Shown here piece after piece: positions 14,330-21,500 of a stretch of DNA of 25,563 bases. A model generated the notes under the pieces. That model was given only the letters and a program-made list of their open reading frames with translations, had not been told where the DNA came from and did not search any database. The number at the start of each line of letters is the position of its first letter. Within the stretch, counting starts at the first letter, position 1. The position numbers and the translations under genes are program-made. Source of the DNA: Anaerolineales bacterium (GTDB taxonomy: Bacteria > Chloroflexota > Anaerolineae > Anaerolineales > UBA4823); NCBI GenBank assembly GCA_016932955.1, contig JAFGBV010000228.1:1-25563 (forward strand), read 5' to 3'.

Positions 14330-15282
14330 TGAAGATCATTGCTTCTGCAGGCACAGAAGATGTTGCCATGGTGTACATTGGTGAGATGGAGAATGGCAAC
14401 CTGGTGGAGTTTGTGGAGTCGGTGCAGCCGCCCATCCCGCGCGAGAAGAAGTGGGTGTTGCTGGTTTCTACGCTGTTTGGCTGCCCGGTGGGGTGCGCCA
14501 TGTGCGACGCAGGCGGTTATTATAAGGGTAAGCCCACCCGAGATGAGATCCTGGCTCAGATCGATTACCTGGTACACAAGCGTTTCCCGCATGGCAGGGT
14601 TCCCTGCGAGCAATTCAAGATCCAGTTTGCGCGTATGGGTGAGCCTGCCCTGAATGACAGCGTTCTCGATGCCCTGGAAGAGCTTCCCCGGCGTTATGAG
14701 GCCCCTGGGCTGATGCCTTCCATCTCGACCATTGCCCCAGCCGGGCGTGAGGCTTTCTTCGAGCGCCTGCTGGAGATTCACAGTGCTCATTACATGGCAG
14801 GCCATTTTCAATTCCAGTTTTCGATCCACACTACTGATCCAGACCTCCGCCAGCAGATGATGCCAGTGCGCAAGTGGGATTTTGCACAGATGGCTGCCTA
14901 TGGCGAGCGATTCTATGCTCCTGGCGAGCGTAAGATCACGTTGAATTTTGCCCTGGCGCAGGGGATGCCGGTCGATCCGGCTGTGCTGCTGGAGCATTTC
15001 AACCCGGATATCTTTCTGATCAAGATCACGCCGCTCAATCCCACGTACAAGGCGCGCGAGAACGGATTGGCCTCATATATCCAGCCGGCTGAAAGAGGGG
15101 AGAATTATCCTGTGATCAACGATCTACGCCAGTCTGGCTACCAGGTGATCTTGAGCATTGGCCACCTGGAGGAGAATTTGATCGGCAGCAACTGCGGGCA
15201 GTATATCAAGCGCCACATCACTGCGGCTGGGCCAGTAGAGGGTGGCTATACCTACTGTCTGCAGGAAATAAGCGAAAGTTAA
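14329..15282 (+). CDS. RlmN-like radical SAM protein without the resolving cysteine
   Basis: A 317-residue radical SAM enzyme. The [4Fe-4S] motif is C52-PVG-C56-AM-C59. MGEPALN (103-109) corresponds to the MGMGEP SAM-binding motif of RlmN/Cfr. FSIHTTDPDLRQQMMPV (164-180) and KITPLNPTY (232-240) match later RlmN motifs, and GSNC289GQYI matches the CGQ region that carries the methyl-carrying cysteine. The cysteine seven residues before the cluster (RlmN C118 equivalent) is L45 here. RlmN is normally about 350-380 residues with an N-terminal accessory domain; this protein is shorter there, so it is a divergent relative and probably not the housekeeping rRNA/tRNA methylase. AAGGAGGAT (14315-14322) precedes the ATG, which overlaps the flavoprotein stop. 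Confidence 0.85.
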   Translation: MKIIASAGTEDVAMVYIGEMENGNLVEFVESVQPPIPREKKWVLLVSTLFGCPVGCAMCDAGGYYKGKPTRDEILAQIDYLVHKRFPHGRVPCEQFKIQFARMGEPALNDSVLDALEELPRRYEAPGLMPSISTIAPAGREAFFERLLEIHSAHYMAGHFQFQFSIHTTDPDLRQQMMPVRKWDFAQMAAYGERFYAPGERKITLNFALAQGMPVDPAVLLEHFNPDIFLIKITPLNPTYKARENGLASYIQPAERGENYPVINDLRQSGYQVILSIGHLEENLIGSNCGQYIKRHITAAGPVEGGYTYCLQEISES

Positions 15283-15288
15283 TCATGC

Positions 15289-15294
15289 TATAAT
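15289..15294 (+). promoter_or_regulatory. -10 box of the FHA gene, probably leaderless
   Basis: TATAAT lies 6 nt before ATG 15301, in the 18-nt gap after the radical SAM gene. There is no ribosome binding site in the gap. The FHA gene can therefore be transcribed separately as a leaderless mRNA, even though it directly follows the operon. Confidence 0.5.
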
Positions 15295-15300
15295 TATTCT

Positions 15301-15996
15301 ATGCCAGCGGCCAGCCACCCATTTGCAAAGATCACCTGGGAAAGTGAAGGAAGCCTGAAGGAGCATATCCTGAAGGAAGGCGATTCGATTACCCTGGGCC
15401 GGGGTGAGGATAATGTGGTGATTGTGCCTAGCGCCAAGGTATCGCGCCATCATGCACGGATCGAGTGGAATGTGGATCGGTTCTGCGTGCGTGACCTGGA
15501 CAGCAGCAACGGCACTTATGTGAGCGGGCAGCGCATTCCTGCCCAAAAGCCCTGTGCCTTGCAGGAGGGAGATGAGATCCGCCTTGAGAGTGTGGTGATC
15601 CGCTATGCACTGATCCCACTCCCCAAGATGGATCAGCACCTCGATCAGATGCCGACCATGCATGGTCTAACGCGGATGGGCGAAACGCCGGTGATGAGTA
15701 TTGAGGTAGTGATGGGACCGGATCGGGGGCGGCGTTTCACCGTGGAAAACCAGGCTACGATCGGGCGTGCTAGCAGTAATGCCACCTGGGAGATTCGCCT
15801 GAACGATAGCGCCATCTCACGCCCGCATGCCCGCATTGAGCGGCGTGGGCCGGCATTCCTGTTGAGCGACCTGGGCAGTGCAAACGGCACGATGCTGAAT
15901 GGGCTGTTTGTGATCGAGCCGGTGATGCTCTCAGATGGAGATGAATTTCAAGTAGGGGAATGTATTTGCGTGGTGCGCATAAAAACGCCAGGGTAA
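15301..15996 (+). CDS. Double FHA-domain protein
   Basis: A 231-residue protein made of two forkhead-associated domains that bind phosphothreonine peptides. FHA1 (about 22-102) has G33-R34, S49-R-H-H and SSNGT (68-72). FHA2 (about 131-226) has G155-R156, S173-R-P-H and SANGT (193-197). The phosphate-contacting Arg, Ser and Asn-Gly residues are present in both, so both should be functional. There is no membrane segment, kinase or enzyme domain, so it is probably a soluble adaptor for Ser/Thr-kinase signalling. It follows the radical SAM gene by 18 nt but has its own TATAAT box, so its membership of that operon is uncertain. Confidence 0.92.
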   Translation: MPAASHPFAKITWESEGSLKEHILKEGDSITLGRGEDNVVIVPSAKVSRHHARIEWNVDRFCVRDLDSSNGTYVSGQRIPAQKPCALQEGDEIRLESVVIRYALIPLPKMDQHLDQMPTMHGLTRMGETPVMSIEVVMGPDRGRRFTVENQATIGRASSNATWEIRLNDSAISRPHARIERRGPAFLLSDLGSANGTMLNGLFVIEPVMLSDGDEFQVGECICVVRIKTPG

Positions 15997-16231
15997 GAGT
16001 ATGCGCCAGCAAAACAGAATAAAAGGCAGAATGATTGCTGACCTGTCGCACATCCTATTGTGAGGTATGGCTGCAGGCTGCGTGTTTTACAGTTTCACCC
16101 ATTTCGATTGCTCCCTTATCCAGAACGGATTATCCATATCATCCAGTTGTCAGCCCTTTGTCAAGCACAAGGAGGCTTGATGGTGTATCCTGATCATAGA
16201 GTGTCTTAGCCAGGCGCTTGAGGAGGCTGCG
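15997..16231. other. intergenic region without recognised features
   Basis: This stretch of 235 nt lies between the FHA gene and the repeat-protein gene. I see no hairpin with a T tract and no tRNA-like fold. Two TTGTCA hexamers (16147-16152 and 16158-16163) are not followed by a -10 box at proper spacing. Only the ribosome binding site at its right end is convincing. Confidence 0.4.
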
Positions 16232-17359
16232 GTGAAACGAGATTTGATTTGGGTTGCTGTTGTGGGTGTGCTGGGTGTGATTGTTGGCTATTTTTTATTT
16301 CAGGCATTGCATCTCTGGCCGGTTCCCCCGCCGGTTGTCATTCGCGTCCTTCCGACCGAGCCGCCGTTTGCCAGTCCTACTCCCGGGTGGGGCGCGGATA
16401 ACATGCTGCTGATCGCCTCGCCAACCCCATTTGCGCAGCGGGAAGGGCCTCTTGCCATTGCCACCATTCTCATCGATACCCCTCCTGTGTTGGAGGCCAG
16501 CCCAACCCCCTTGCCTGCCTCGGGTGATTGGCTTTTGCCCACCCCCGTGCCGGATCATGTTCCCGGCTGGGGAATGCAGGTTCTGCCGGAGCAAGGTCCA
16601 TATATTGTGACTATTGTGCCCGGCGGCTGGCAGGCCTATGGCCTTGGCCCAGCAGAGAATCCCTGGGGCTACCTGGTGGATATCACACCCCTGGAGCCCT
16701 CCGTTGATGGCGCCTACGTGGAATATAAAATTTTGCCGGAGTACGATGGCAGCCGTTGGGTGGATGTGCTCTGGCTGCAAGCGCCGGGCATTGTCGATAA
16801 GTTGCCGGTTCAGGTGGACCTGATCCCCACCAAAGATTGGCAGGCGGTTTACCAGGCCAATATCACCCTCGCTGCCGGCGATTGGATGGGTTTTGGCATG
16901 TTCTCAAATGCCATAGGCTGCGGGGGTGTGCTGGATATCAGCCCGTATGGCGAAAGTGAGCCCCCCTACGGATCCTATATTCAGAACACCCGCGTCCAGC
17001 CCGAGTATCCTGGAGAATGGGTGCAGGTGGCGCGGGTGCAACTCTTGCAGGGGGCGCCCAGCCAGCCCGCGCAGCTTACCTATTACACGCCTGGCTCGGA
17101 AGCAGAAATGATGCTCCAGCAGGAGGTCACCCTTGCCCCAGCCACCTGGAATGGCTTTACGCTGGTCAACAGCCAGGCCCTCCAGGGGTACGTGGTGGAA
17201 GTGGTGCCTCTCAACGACAGCGACAATGAAATAGCAGAATCGGTGGTGCGCCCCGAGTTCGACGGCGTAGAGTGGCGGGATGTGTTGCGCATCTATGTGC
17301 CGGAAAGCCGCCCACCGTTGGATGCCCTGGTGCGGGTGCTGGCGGTGGCAGTGCCATAA
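16232..17359 (+). CDS. Membrane-anchored protein with three tandem repeats of about 85 residues
   Basis: A 375-residue hypothetical protein. One N-terminal transmembrane segment (about 7-25) is followed by a Pro/Thr-rich spacer (about 30-112) with recurring SPTP and PTP, which should place the rest outside the cell. The remainder holds three diverged copies of one unit. Each has a Trp-Gly/Asn-x-F/Y strand (near W133, W218, W306), then (V/L)-(V/D)-I/V-x-P, then PE-(Y/F)-x-G-x-x-W (169-176, 257-263, 341-348). The family is not recognised; a beta-rich ligand-binding module is likely. The start is GTG with AGGAGG (16221-16226) five nt upstream. It converges on the NERD gene across a short hairpin. 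Confidence 0.75.
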   Translation: MKRDLIWVAVVGVLGVIVGYFLFQALHLWPVPPPVVIRVLPTEPPFASPTPGWGADNMLLIASPTPFAQREGPLAIATILIDTPPVLEASPTPLPASGDWLLPTPVPDHVPGWGMQVLPEQGPYIVTIVPGGWQAYGLGPAENPWGYLVDITPLEPSVDGAYVEYKILPEYDGSRWVDVLWLQAPGIVDKLPVQVDLIPTKDWQAVYQANITLAAGDWMGFGMFSNAIGCGGVLDISPYGESEPPYGSYIQNTRVQPEYPGEWVQVARVQLLQGAPSQPAQLTYYTPGSEAEMMLQQEVTLAPATWNGFTLVNSQALQGYVVEVVPLNDSDNEIAESVVRPEFDGVEWRDVLRIYVPESRPPLDALVRVLAVAVP

Positions 17360-17367
17360 GTTACCTT

Positions 17368-17386
17368 GCATCCCTGGTCGGGATGC
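17368..17386. terminator. GC-rich hairpin between convergent genes
   Basis: GCATCCC (17368-17374) pairs perfectly with GGGATGC (17380-17386) around a TGGTC loop, in the 30-nt gap between the repeat-protein gene and the NERD gene. It lacks a T tract, so it may be only a weak or factor-assisted terminator for either strand. Confidence 0.45.
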
Positions 17387-17389
17387 CGC

Positions 17390-18520
17390 TTAGGATGGTG
17401 GGTTTATTATCAGGTATTCCTGGATGGCTGTTTCGCATTGGCTAATGAGCCGTTGAGCGCAAGCTTCCATAGAGCGCAGCGCGGGCTTGCTGCCGGATGC
17501 CTGGCTGACCTGGTGATGGCGGCGCAGGAGGGCATCCAGGATCTGCATCACTTCCCGCTCGCCCAGCCCAGGGATGAGCGGAGCCTGGCGCAAGTGTTTG
17601 TCCCAGAAGGCGATATTGCCCCAGGTGACCGTTCCCGGCTCGATGAGATGTTCGCCATCTTCATGGGTGAAGGCAAGCCCGCCCTGCACGGTTTCAAGCT
17701 GTGGGATGCGCTGCAATAGCTCCGGAAGGCGGCGGCGCAGTGTTTCTGCCACATCATCTCGTGCCCGCCGCCACTGCGCATCCGGAGGTTGGCTGAAAGG
17801 TTTTTCTCGGGTGACCTGTCCGCTGCCAGGCTCATACCAGGTTTTGAGGTGTTTCCACACCCCGTCCTGGTAGATGACCTGCCCCGCCCAATACTTGACT
17901 TCGAATACCCACACACCACGCGGTCCAGCCGCGATGATATCTACATCCTCACCAGGGCGCTGCTGGGCGCGGTAGAGTATGTACGAGTGGCTGTGTACCT
18001 GCTCCAGGCGGTGAACCATGGCGAACTCGCCGGGTGCCCCCTCGTCAGGCGGATCGGCGGGCAGGTAACCTTTCAATTCTCCCTGCCACTCTGGCAGCAA
18101 AGGAGCAATCAAACTGCCGCGCAGCGGATGCTCGGGTGGAGGCGGAGCTGGGTTGGCAAGGCTGTATTTGCGCCTGCGCGTGAGCAGGATGATGATCCCC
18201 GCCCCACCTGCCAGCAAAGCCAGCGGTGATGAGCAAAGCACAGAAAAGTTGAATCCTTCTTGAAAGCGGATTTGGAGCGGACAGGCTGCCAACCCCAGGA
18301 TCACGACTAGAGTAGCCAGCACCACCCCGCCTAGCGAGACCACCTGGTAGCGCTGGCGGCGCTGATGGAAGTCAGCCAATTCCAGGCGGTAGGCTTGCTG
18401 GCGGCGGGCATAGGCTTCCAGGAGAGGGTGGCGCCACTTATCCTTGAGACGCAGGTGGGCGTCGCGGATCAGGTCATACCCTGCGGTGAGGGAGGTCAGG
18501 TGGGTGTTGAGCAGGATCAT
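17390..18520 (-). CDS. NERD-domain membrane protein (nuclease-related domain)
   Basis: A 376-residue protein. The N-terminal 58 residues are charged and probably helical. Two transmembrane segments (about 59-80 and 96-113) form a hairpin, then a proline-rich linker (124-132) leads to a C-terminal NERD domain (about 165-300). NERD features are a conserved Gly/Glu start, D192-x-D194 in EDVDIIAAGPRGVWVFEVKYWAG, and E207-x-K209, together an incomplete PD-(D/E)xK-like nuclease core. NERD proteins are proposed nucleases or DNA-processing factors; the role of membrane-bound versions is unknown. A TATAAT box on the minus strand (18532-18537) ends 11 nt before the ATG and no Shine-Dalgarno is seen. 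It is divergent from the small membrane protein gene. Confidence 0.82.
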   Translation of the reverse strand: MILLNTHLTSLTAGYDLIRDAHLRLKDKWRHPLLEAYARRQQAYRLELADFHQRRQRYQVVSLGGVVLATLVVILGLAACPLQIRFQEGFNFSVLCSSPLALLAGGAGIIILLTRRRKYSLANPAPPPPEHPLRGSLIAPLLPEWQGELKGYLPADPPDEGAPGEFAMVHRLEQVHSHSYILYRAQQRPGEDVDIIAAGPRGVWVFEVKYWAGQVIYQDGVWKHLKTWYEPGSGQVTREKPFSQPPDAQWRRARDDVAETLRRRLPELLQRIPQLETVQGGLAFTHEDGEHLIEPGTVTWGNIAFWDKHLRQAPLIPGLGEREVMQILDALLRRHHQVSQASGSKPALRSMEACAQRLISQCETAIQEYLIINPPS

Positions 18521-18531
18521 TTGTTTAAAAA

Positions 18532-18537
18532 ATTATA
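18532..18537 (-). promoter_or_regulatory. -10 box of the NERD gene
   Basis: TATAAT on the minus strand lies 11 nt before ATG 18520, leaving a leader of only about 4-5 nt and no ribosome binding site. Confidence 0.45.
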
Positions 18538-18561
18538 GCACTCATCGAGATGAAACAGGTC

Positions 18562-18567
18562 TATAAT
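18562..18567 (+). promoter_or_regulatory. -10 box of the small membrane protein gene, leaderless GTG start
   Basis: TATAAT lies exactly 6 nt before GTG 18574. Since it would lie inside a coding region beginning at the upstream ATG 18550, the GTG is the better start. The box is 24 nt from the opposite-strand -10 box of the NERD gene, so the two promoters overlap. Confidence 0.5.
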
Positions 18568-18573
18568 TACAAC

Positions 18574-19125
18574 GTGTCCACTAGAATGCAGTCCTTCGCT
18601 GATTGGCTTCAGCAGAACCAGCGCGGCTGGCGTAGCGCCTTGGTGTTGCTCATGTTGGCGTCTACCTTCGGACCATGGGTGCTCGAAGCGCTCGCTGTGC
18701 CAGAGCCCAATCCTTGTGATAGCGGTGTTCGCTTGAACCAGAACACATGCGGTAATCCGTTGTCGGGGATGCTCATCTTCCCCTGGGGTTTCCTGGCCCT
18801 GTTTGGCTCGGTGGCGAGGATCATGAGCGGAATAACTAGCCCAGCGAAAGGAGTGGGGGAAATGGTGTTTGGGCTGCTCTTAATCCTGGTCTATGTGCCC
18901 ATCCTCAGCATGCTGGTGCTGGCGCTGCGACCTTCGCCGCGCTGGCGCGCCTTGCATAAGGCAACCTTGTTCCTGGCACTTGCGGGTGCATTTTGGCTCG
19001 CCATCGCTGGTAATCCGGTTGCCTTTTGGCATCTATGGGGGATCTGGTTATATATTCTGCTGCTCGGTGTCGGCATCGCCCTGGAATTCTTGAGCCAGCG
19101 CGGCAGGGCGCCCTCGCCAGTATAG
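18574..19125 (+). CDS. Small polytopic membrane protein of unknown function
   Basis: A 183-residue hypothetical protein with five predicted transmembrane segments (about 21-41, 64-84, 98-118, 129-147, 153-173). The first loop (42-63) holds C48 and C59 and would lie on one side of the membrane, where they could form a disulfide. No family is recognised. GTG 18574 is preferred because it sits 6 nt after a TATAAT; ATG 18550 and ATG 18586 are alternatives. It is followed closely by the zinc-ribbon gene, so the two may be co-transcribed. Expression may be mutually exclusive with the NERD gene because the promoters overlap. Confidence 0.65.
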   Translation: MSTRMQSFADWLQQNQRGWRSALVLLMLASTFGPWVLEALAVPEPNPCDSGVRLNQNTCGNPLSGMLIFPWGFLALFGSVARIMSGITSPAKGVGEMVFGLLLILVYVPILSMLVLALRPSPRWRALHKATLFLALAGAFWLAIAGNPVAFWHLWGIWLYILLLGVGIALEFLSQRGRAPSPV

Positions 19126-19157
19126 GCATGGGAATTTATAACATTCTGCTCGCCAGT

Positions 19158-19796
19158 ATGATCTGCCCCCATTGTCACGAAGCGGCGCAGGTGGAGATCG
19201 AGATCCGTTTCGGCGATACGAGAAATATGGGAGTGTATGCCATTGGTGATCGCTATGCCTGGCTGCCAGGGGTGAGCGTTCAGCATGGCGGGAGACCCGA
19301 GAATGGAAACCTGGATGGAGAAGGCTACACAGAATGCCCGCTCTGCCGCAGGGATTTTTTTGTAAAGGTGTTGGTGCGAGAAGATCAAATCCAGGAGGTG
19401 ATTTACGATCCGGAAAAACCCGGCTACGTCCAGCCAGGCGGCCTGCCTTGTGAACCAGTGGCAGTGATAACCGAGCCACCAAAGGGGTTTCCCCCTGCCT
19501 GGAAGCCCATCGCTGGCTCGTCGCGGCCGGGCAAGATCACCTATAACGAGAAATGGCAATTAACGCCGCAGATCCAGCACTTGCTGGAGCAGCTTAGCCG
19601 CTTGGGGGTGGATGTATATTCGACGATTGGCGGCGTGGATTACACCCTGCTGGTGCCGCATGGGCATCCCGCACAGGTGTATGATGAGATCGAGAACCTG
19701 ATGAACGCATTGGGGAAAGCCGTAGGCCGTAAAGTGCAGTACGTAGATTGGTACCCGCACGGCTATAAGTTCCGCATAGAGGCGGGCAAGAAGTGA
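19158..19796 (+). CDS. Zinc-ribbon protein of unknown function
   Basis: A 212-residue hypothetical protein from ATG 19158. The first 65 residues hold two CxxC knuckles, C3-PH-C6 and C60-PL-C63, consistent with one zinc-ribbon whose loop carries about 53 residues. The C-terminal part (about 120-212, LTPQIQHLLEQLSRLGVD, then HPAQVYDEIENLMNALGKAVGRKVQYVDWYPHG) looks like a separate alpha/beta domain. No enzyme motif is recognised. An in-frame ATG at 19128 would add ten residues before the first CxxC. Frames reaching back to 19026 overlap the membrane protein and are rejected. It probably forms a unit with that gene, 32 nt upstream. Confidence 0.65.
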   Translation: MICPHCHEAAQVEIEIRFGDTRNMGVYAIGDRYAWLPGVSVQHGGRPENGNLDGEGYTECPLCRRDFFVKVLVREDQIQEVIYDPEKPGYVQPGGLPCEPVAVITEPPKGFPPAWKPIAGSSRPGKITYNEKWQLTPQIQHLLEQLSRLGVDVYSTIGGVDYTLLVPHGHPAQVYDEIENLMNALGKAVGRKVQYVDWYPHGYKFRIEAGKK

Positions 19797-19847
19797 TGAA
19801 TCTTGTGACAATCTAAAATCGTATCGCGTGGAGGGGATTCTCTCTGA

Positions 19848-19876
19848 TTGACAATATGTATCAATAATGGTACACT
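19848..19876 (+). promoter_or_regulatory. Near-consensus sigma-70 promoter of the higBA pair
   Basis: TTGACA (19848-19853), a 17-nt spacer and TACACT (19871-19876) form the best -35/-10 pair in the window. It ends 6 nt before GTG 19883, so the toxin mRNA is probably leaderless. Confidence 0.7.
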
Positions 19877-19882
19877 ATAGTT

Positions 19883-20233
19883 GTGGTCTCTTCCATGCAA
19901 CTTCAGGTTGTTTTCTTCAGAACTCAATCCGGCAATGAGCCAGTGCGCGAATGGCTGAAATCTATGTCGGCAGAAGACAAGAGGATTATCGGCGAAGATA
20001 TCAAGACCGTTCAATTTGGATGGCCTATCGGAATGCCAGTGGTGCGAAAAATTGAATCTGGCCTTTGGGAAATCCGCTCATCGCTGAAAAATCGCACTGT
20101 CCGCATTCTTTTTACTGTAGAGGGCGACTATATGGTGCTTTTACATGGATTCATCAAGAAATCCCAGAAAACACCCCTGGAAGATTTGCAACTGGCACGA
20201 GAGAGATTGTCAAGGTTACGAGGTGCACGATGA
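19883..20233 (+). CDS. higB: HigB-like toxin (phage Gp49/RelE superfamily)
   Basis: A 116-residue basic protein of the Gp49-like/HigB family, ribosome-dependent mRNA interferases. Family motifs are LWEIRSS (61-67), RTVRILFTV (71-79) and LLHGFIKKSQKTP (86-98), followed by a helix ending in Arg-rich RERLSRLRGAR. Basic residues R65, R71, R74, K92 and K93 are candidates for RNA contact. The GTG start is leaderless relative to a strong promoter; ATG 19895 is an alternative. Its stop overlaps the antitoxin ATG (ATGA), and the toxin-first order is typical of higBA rather than relBE. Confidence 0.88.
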   Translation: MVSSMQLQVVFFRTQSGNEPVREWLKSMSAEDKRIIGEDIKTVQFGWPIGMPVVRKIESGLWEIRSSLKNRTVRILFTVEGDYMVLLHGFIKKSQKTPLEDLQLARERLSRLRGAR

Positions 20234-20511
20234 ACAAACAATATATTGGTAGCAATTATGATGATTTTCTGGCAGAAGAAGGCCTGCTGGCTGAAGTAGA
20301 GGCGGTGGCGGTCAAGCGTGTGCTTGCTTACCAAATAGAACAATTGATGATCACTCAGAACTTATCGAAAACAGCCATGGCGCAGCGGATGAATACCAGC
20401 CGGGCAGCTTTGAACCGCCTGCTTGATCCGACAAATCCTTCAGTTACCCTGCAAACACTGGAGCGAGCTGCTTCTGTTCTTGGAAAGCATCTGCAGATCG
20501 AACTGGTTTGA
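20230..20511 (+). CDS. higA: HigA-like antitoxin with Xre-type helix-turn-helix
   Basis: A 93-residue protein. The N-terminal part (1-35) is acidic and probably contacts the toxin. Residues about 43-85 (NLSKTAMAQRMNTSRAALNRLLDP, then SVTLQTLERAASVLGK) are an Xre/Cro-type helix-turn-helix for autoregulation at the higBA promoter. ATG 20230 is within the toxin stop region, which couples translation to that of the toxin. A longer frame starting at 20065 lies inside the toxin gene and is rejected. Confidence 0.88.
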   Translation: MNKQYIGSNYDDFLAEEGLLAEVEAVAVKRVLAYQIEQLMITQNLSKTAMAQRMNTSRAALNRLLDPTNPSVTLQTLERAASVLGKHLQIELV

Positions 20512-20531
20512 TTTAGGGGGATGCAGATTGC

Positions 20532-21428
20532 TCACGCCCTGGTCAAATAGACCAGGATATCCTGCTCGATGGTGGTATCTTTGCGCAGGCGCCGGGCAAA
20601 GGTGGCGCGCAGCTTCCAGGCAATGTTACCATAGGAGGCCTGAAGAGATGGATTGGCATCTGCTGGGATGGACACCTGGAAGGGGATGAGCTGGGTTTTC
20701 CCAACGGCAAAGCTGGTATTGCCAGCCACCTTGACGGGGGGATAAGCCTTTTTCGAAACGTTGCCATCCTTATAGTTTACGTATTCCGTCTTGATTACCT
20801 CCAGACGGATTTCGGTGACATCGAAATCCTTAAGCGGGGTGATCCGCAACTGGCCAGCATAAATTTGCCCGGCAATGGCTTCCAGGCCTGGAAGGGCAAA
20901 AGCTATCTCGGCCAGTTCCGCATCCGAGGCAGTGCCGTAATCGCCCGCCTGCACCTGCTCGCCGGGGGCAGCCCACAGAACCTGTAAACCGGTCTCCGTC
21001 TGCTTGTCGCCTGCCATGCGGCGATCCAGTTTCACCAGCGCAGCCCATTTCACCTGCATAATATCTCCTTTGCAGGAGGGCAGTGCGTCCGCGGGTAGGG
21101 CCATCTGGAAGGAATAGCGCTGCGGTGTGTCGCGTGGCAGCACAATCTCACCGAGGAAATTTTCCTCCGCGGTGAAGATATCCTCTTCGCCCCAGTAATA
21201 GTTGGTTTCTCGGTTCGAATTGCCTTCTGAGTCAGTGCTATCGGTCTCGTGGCTGTAATAGAACCTCTCCGTGCCTTTCAGCTTTACTGTGGCGCCCTGG
21301 AGTTTGAGATCCTTTTCCGGAGTGATCTGTACATTGACTCCAACGGTTTCGCCGGGGTAGTAGATGCCGTTCTGTCGGTCGAGGGTGATGGTGATCCAAT
21401 CTTTTTTGCTTTTGAGAAAGTTGAACAT
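20532..21428 (-). CDS. Arrestin-fold / Spo0M-like protein
   Basis: A 298-residue soluble protein from ATG 21428. Residues about 10-145 resemble an arrestin N-domain (ITLDRQNGIYYPGETVGVNVQI, LKLQGATVKLKGTERFYY, EIVLPRDTPQRYSFQMALP). Residues about 150-298 resemble the C-domain (TPLKDFDVTEIRLEVIKTEYV, then IPFQVSIPADANPSLQASYGNIAWKL). This matches bacterial Spo0M/arrestin-like proteins, whose biochemical role is unclear. GGAGG (21438-21442) lies 9 nt before the ATG and a TATAAT (21450-21455) further upstream; a longer frame from 21536 would start before this promoter and is rejected. It converges on higA with only about 20 nt between them. Confidence 0.68.
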   Translation of the reverse strand: MFNFLKSKKDWITITLDRQNGIYYPGETVGVNVQITPEKDLKLQGATVKLKGTERFYYSHETDSTDSEGNSNRETNYYWGEEDIFTAEENFLGEIVLPRDTPQRYSFQMALPADALPSCKGDIMQVKWAALVKLDRRMAGDKQTETGLQVLWAAPGEQVQAGDYGTASDAELAEIAFALPGLEAIAGQIYAGQLRITPLKDFDVTEIRLEVIKTEYVNYKDGNVSKKAYPPVKVAGNTSFAVGKTQLIPFQVSIPADANPSLQASYGNIAWKLRATFARRLRKDTTIEQDILVYLTRA

Positions 21429-21449
21429 AGCGCTGGTCCTCCAGTCGCA

Positions 21450-21455
21450 ATTATA
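21450..21455 (-). promoter_or_regulatory. -10 box of the arrestin-like gene
   Basis: TATAAT on the minus strand lies 21 nt before ATG 21428 with GGAGG in between, giving a short leader. This gene therefore uses a leader with a ribosome binding site, unlike several neighbours. Confidence 0.45.
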
Positions 21456-21500
21456 ATGCCTTGCGCAGCAGTTTTGGACGTTTTTTGGACGCCTCGGGCT

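Noticed and set aside
16147..16191. TTGTCA boxes as promoter of the repeat-protein gene
   Set aside because: No -10-like hexamer at 16-18 nt from either copy.
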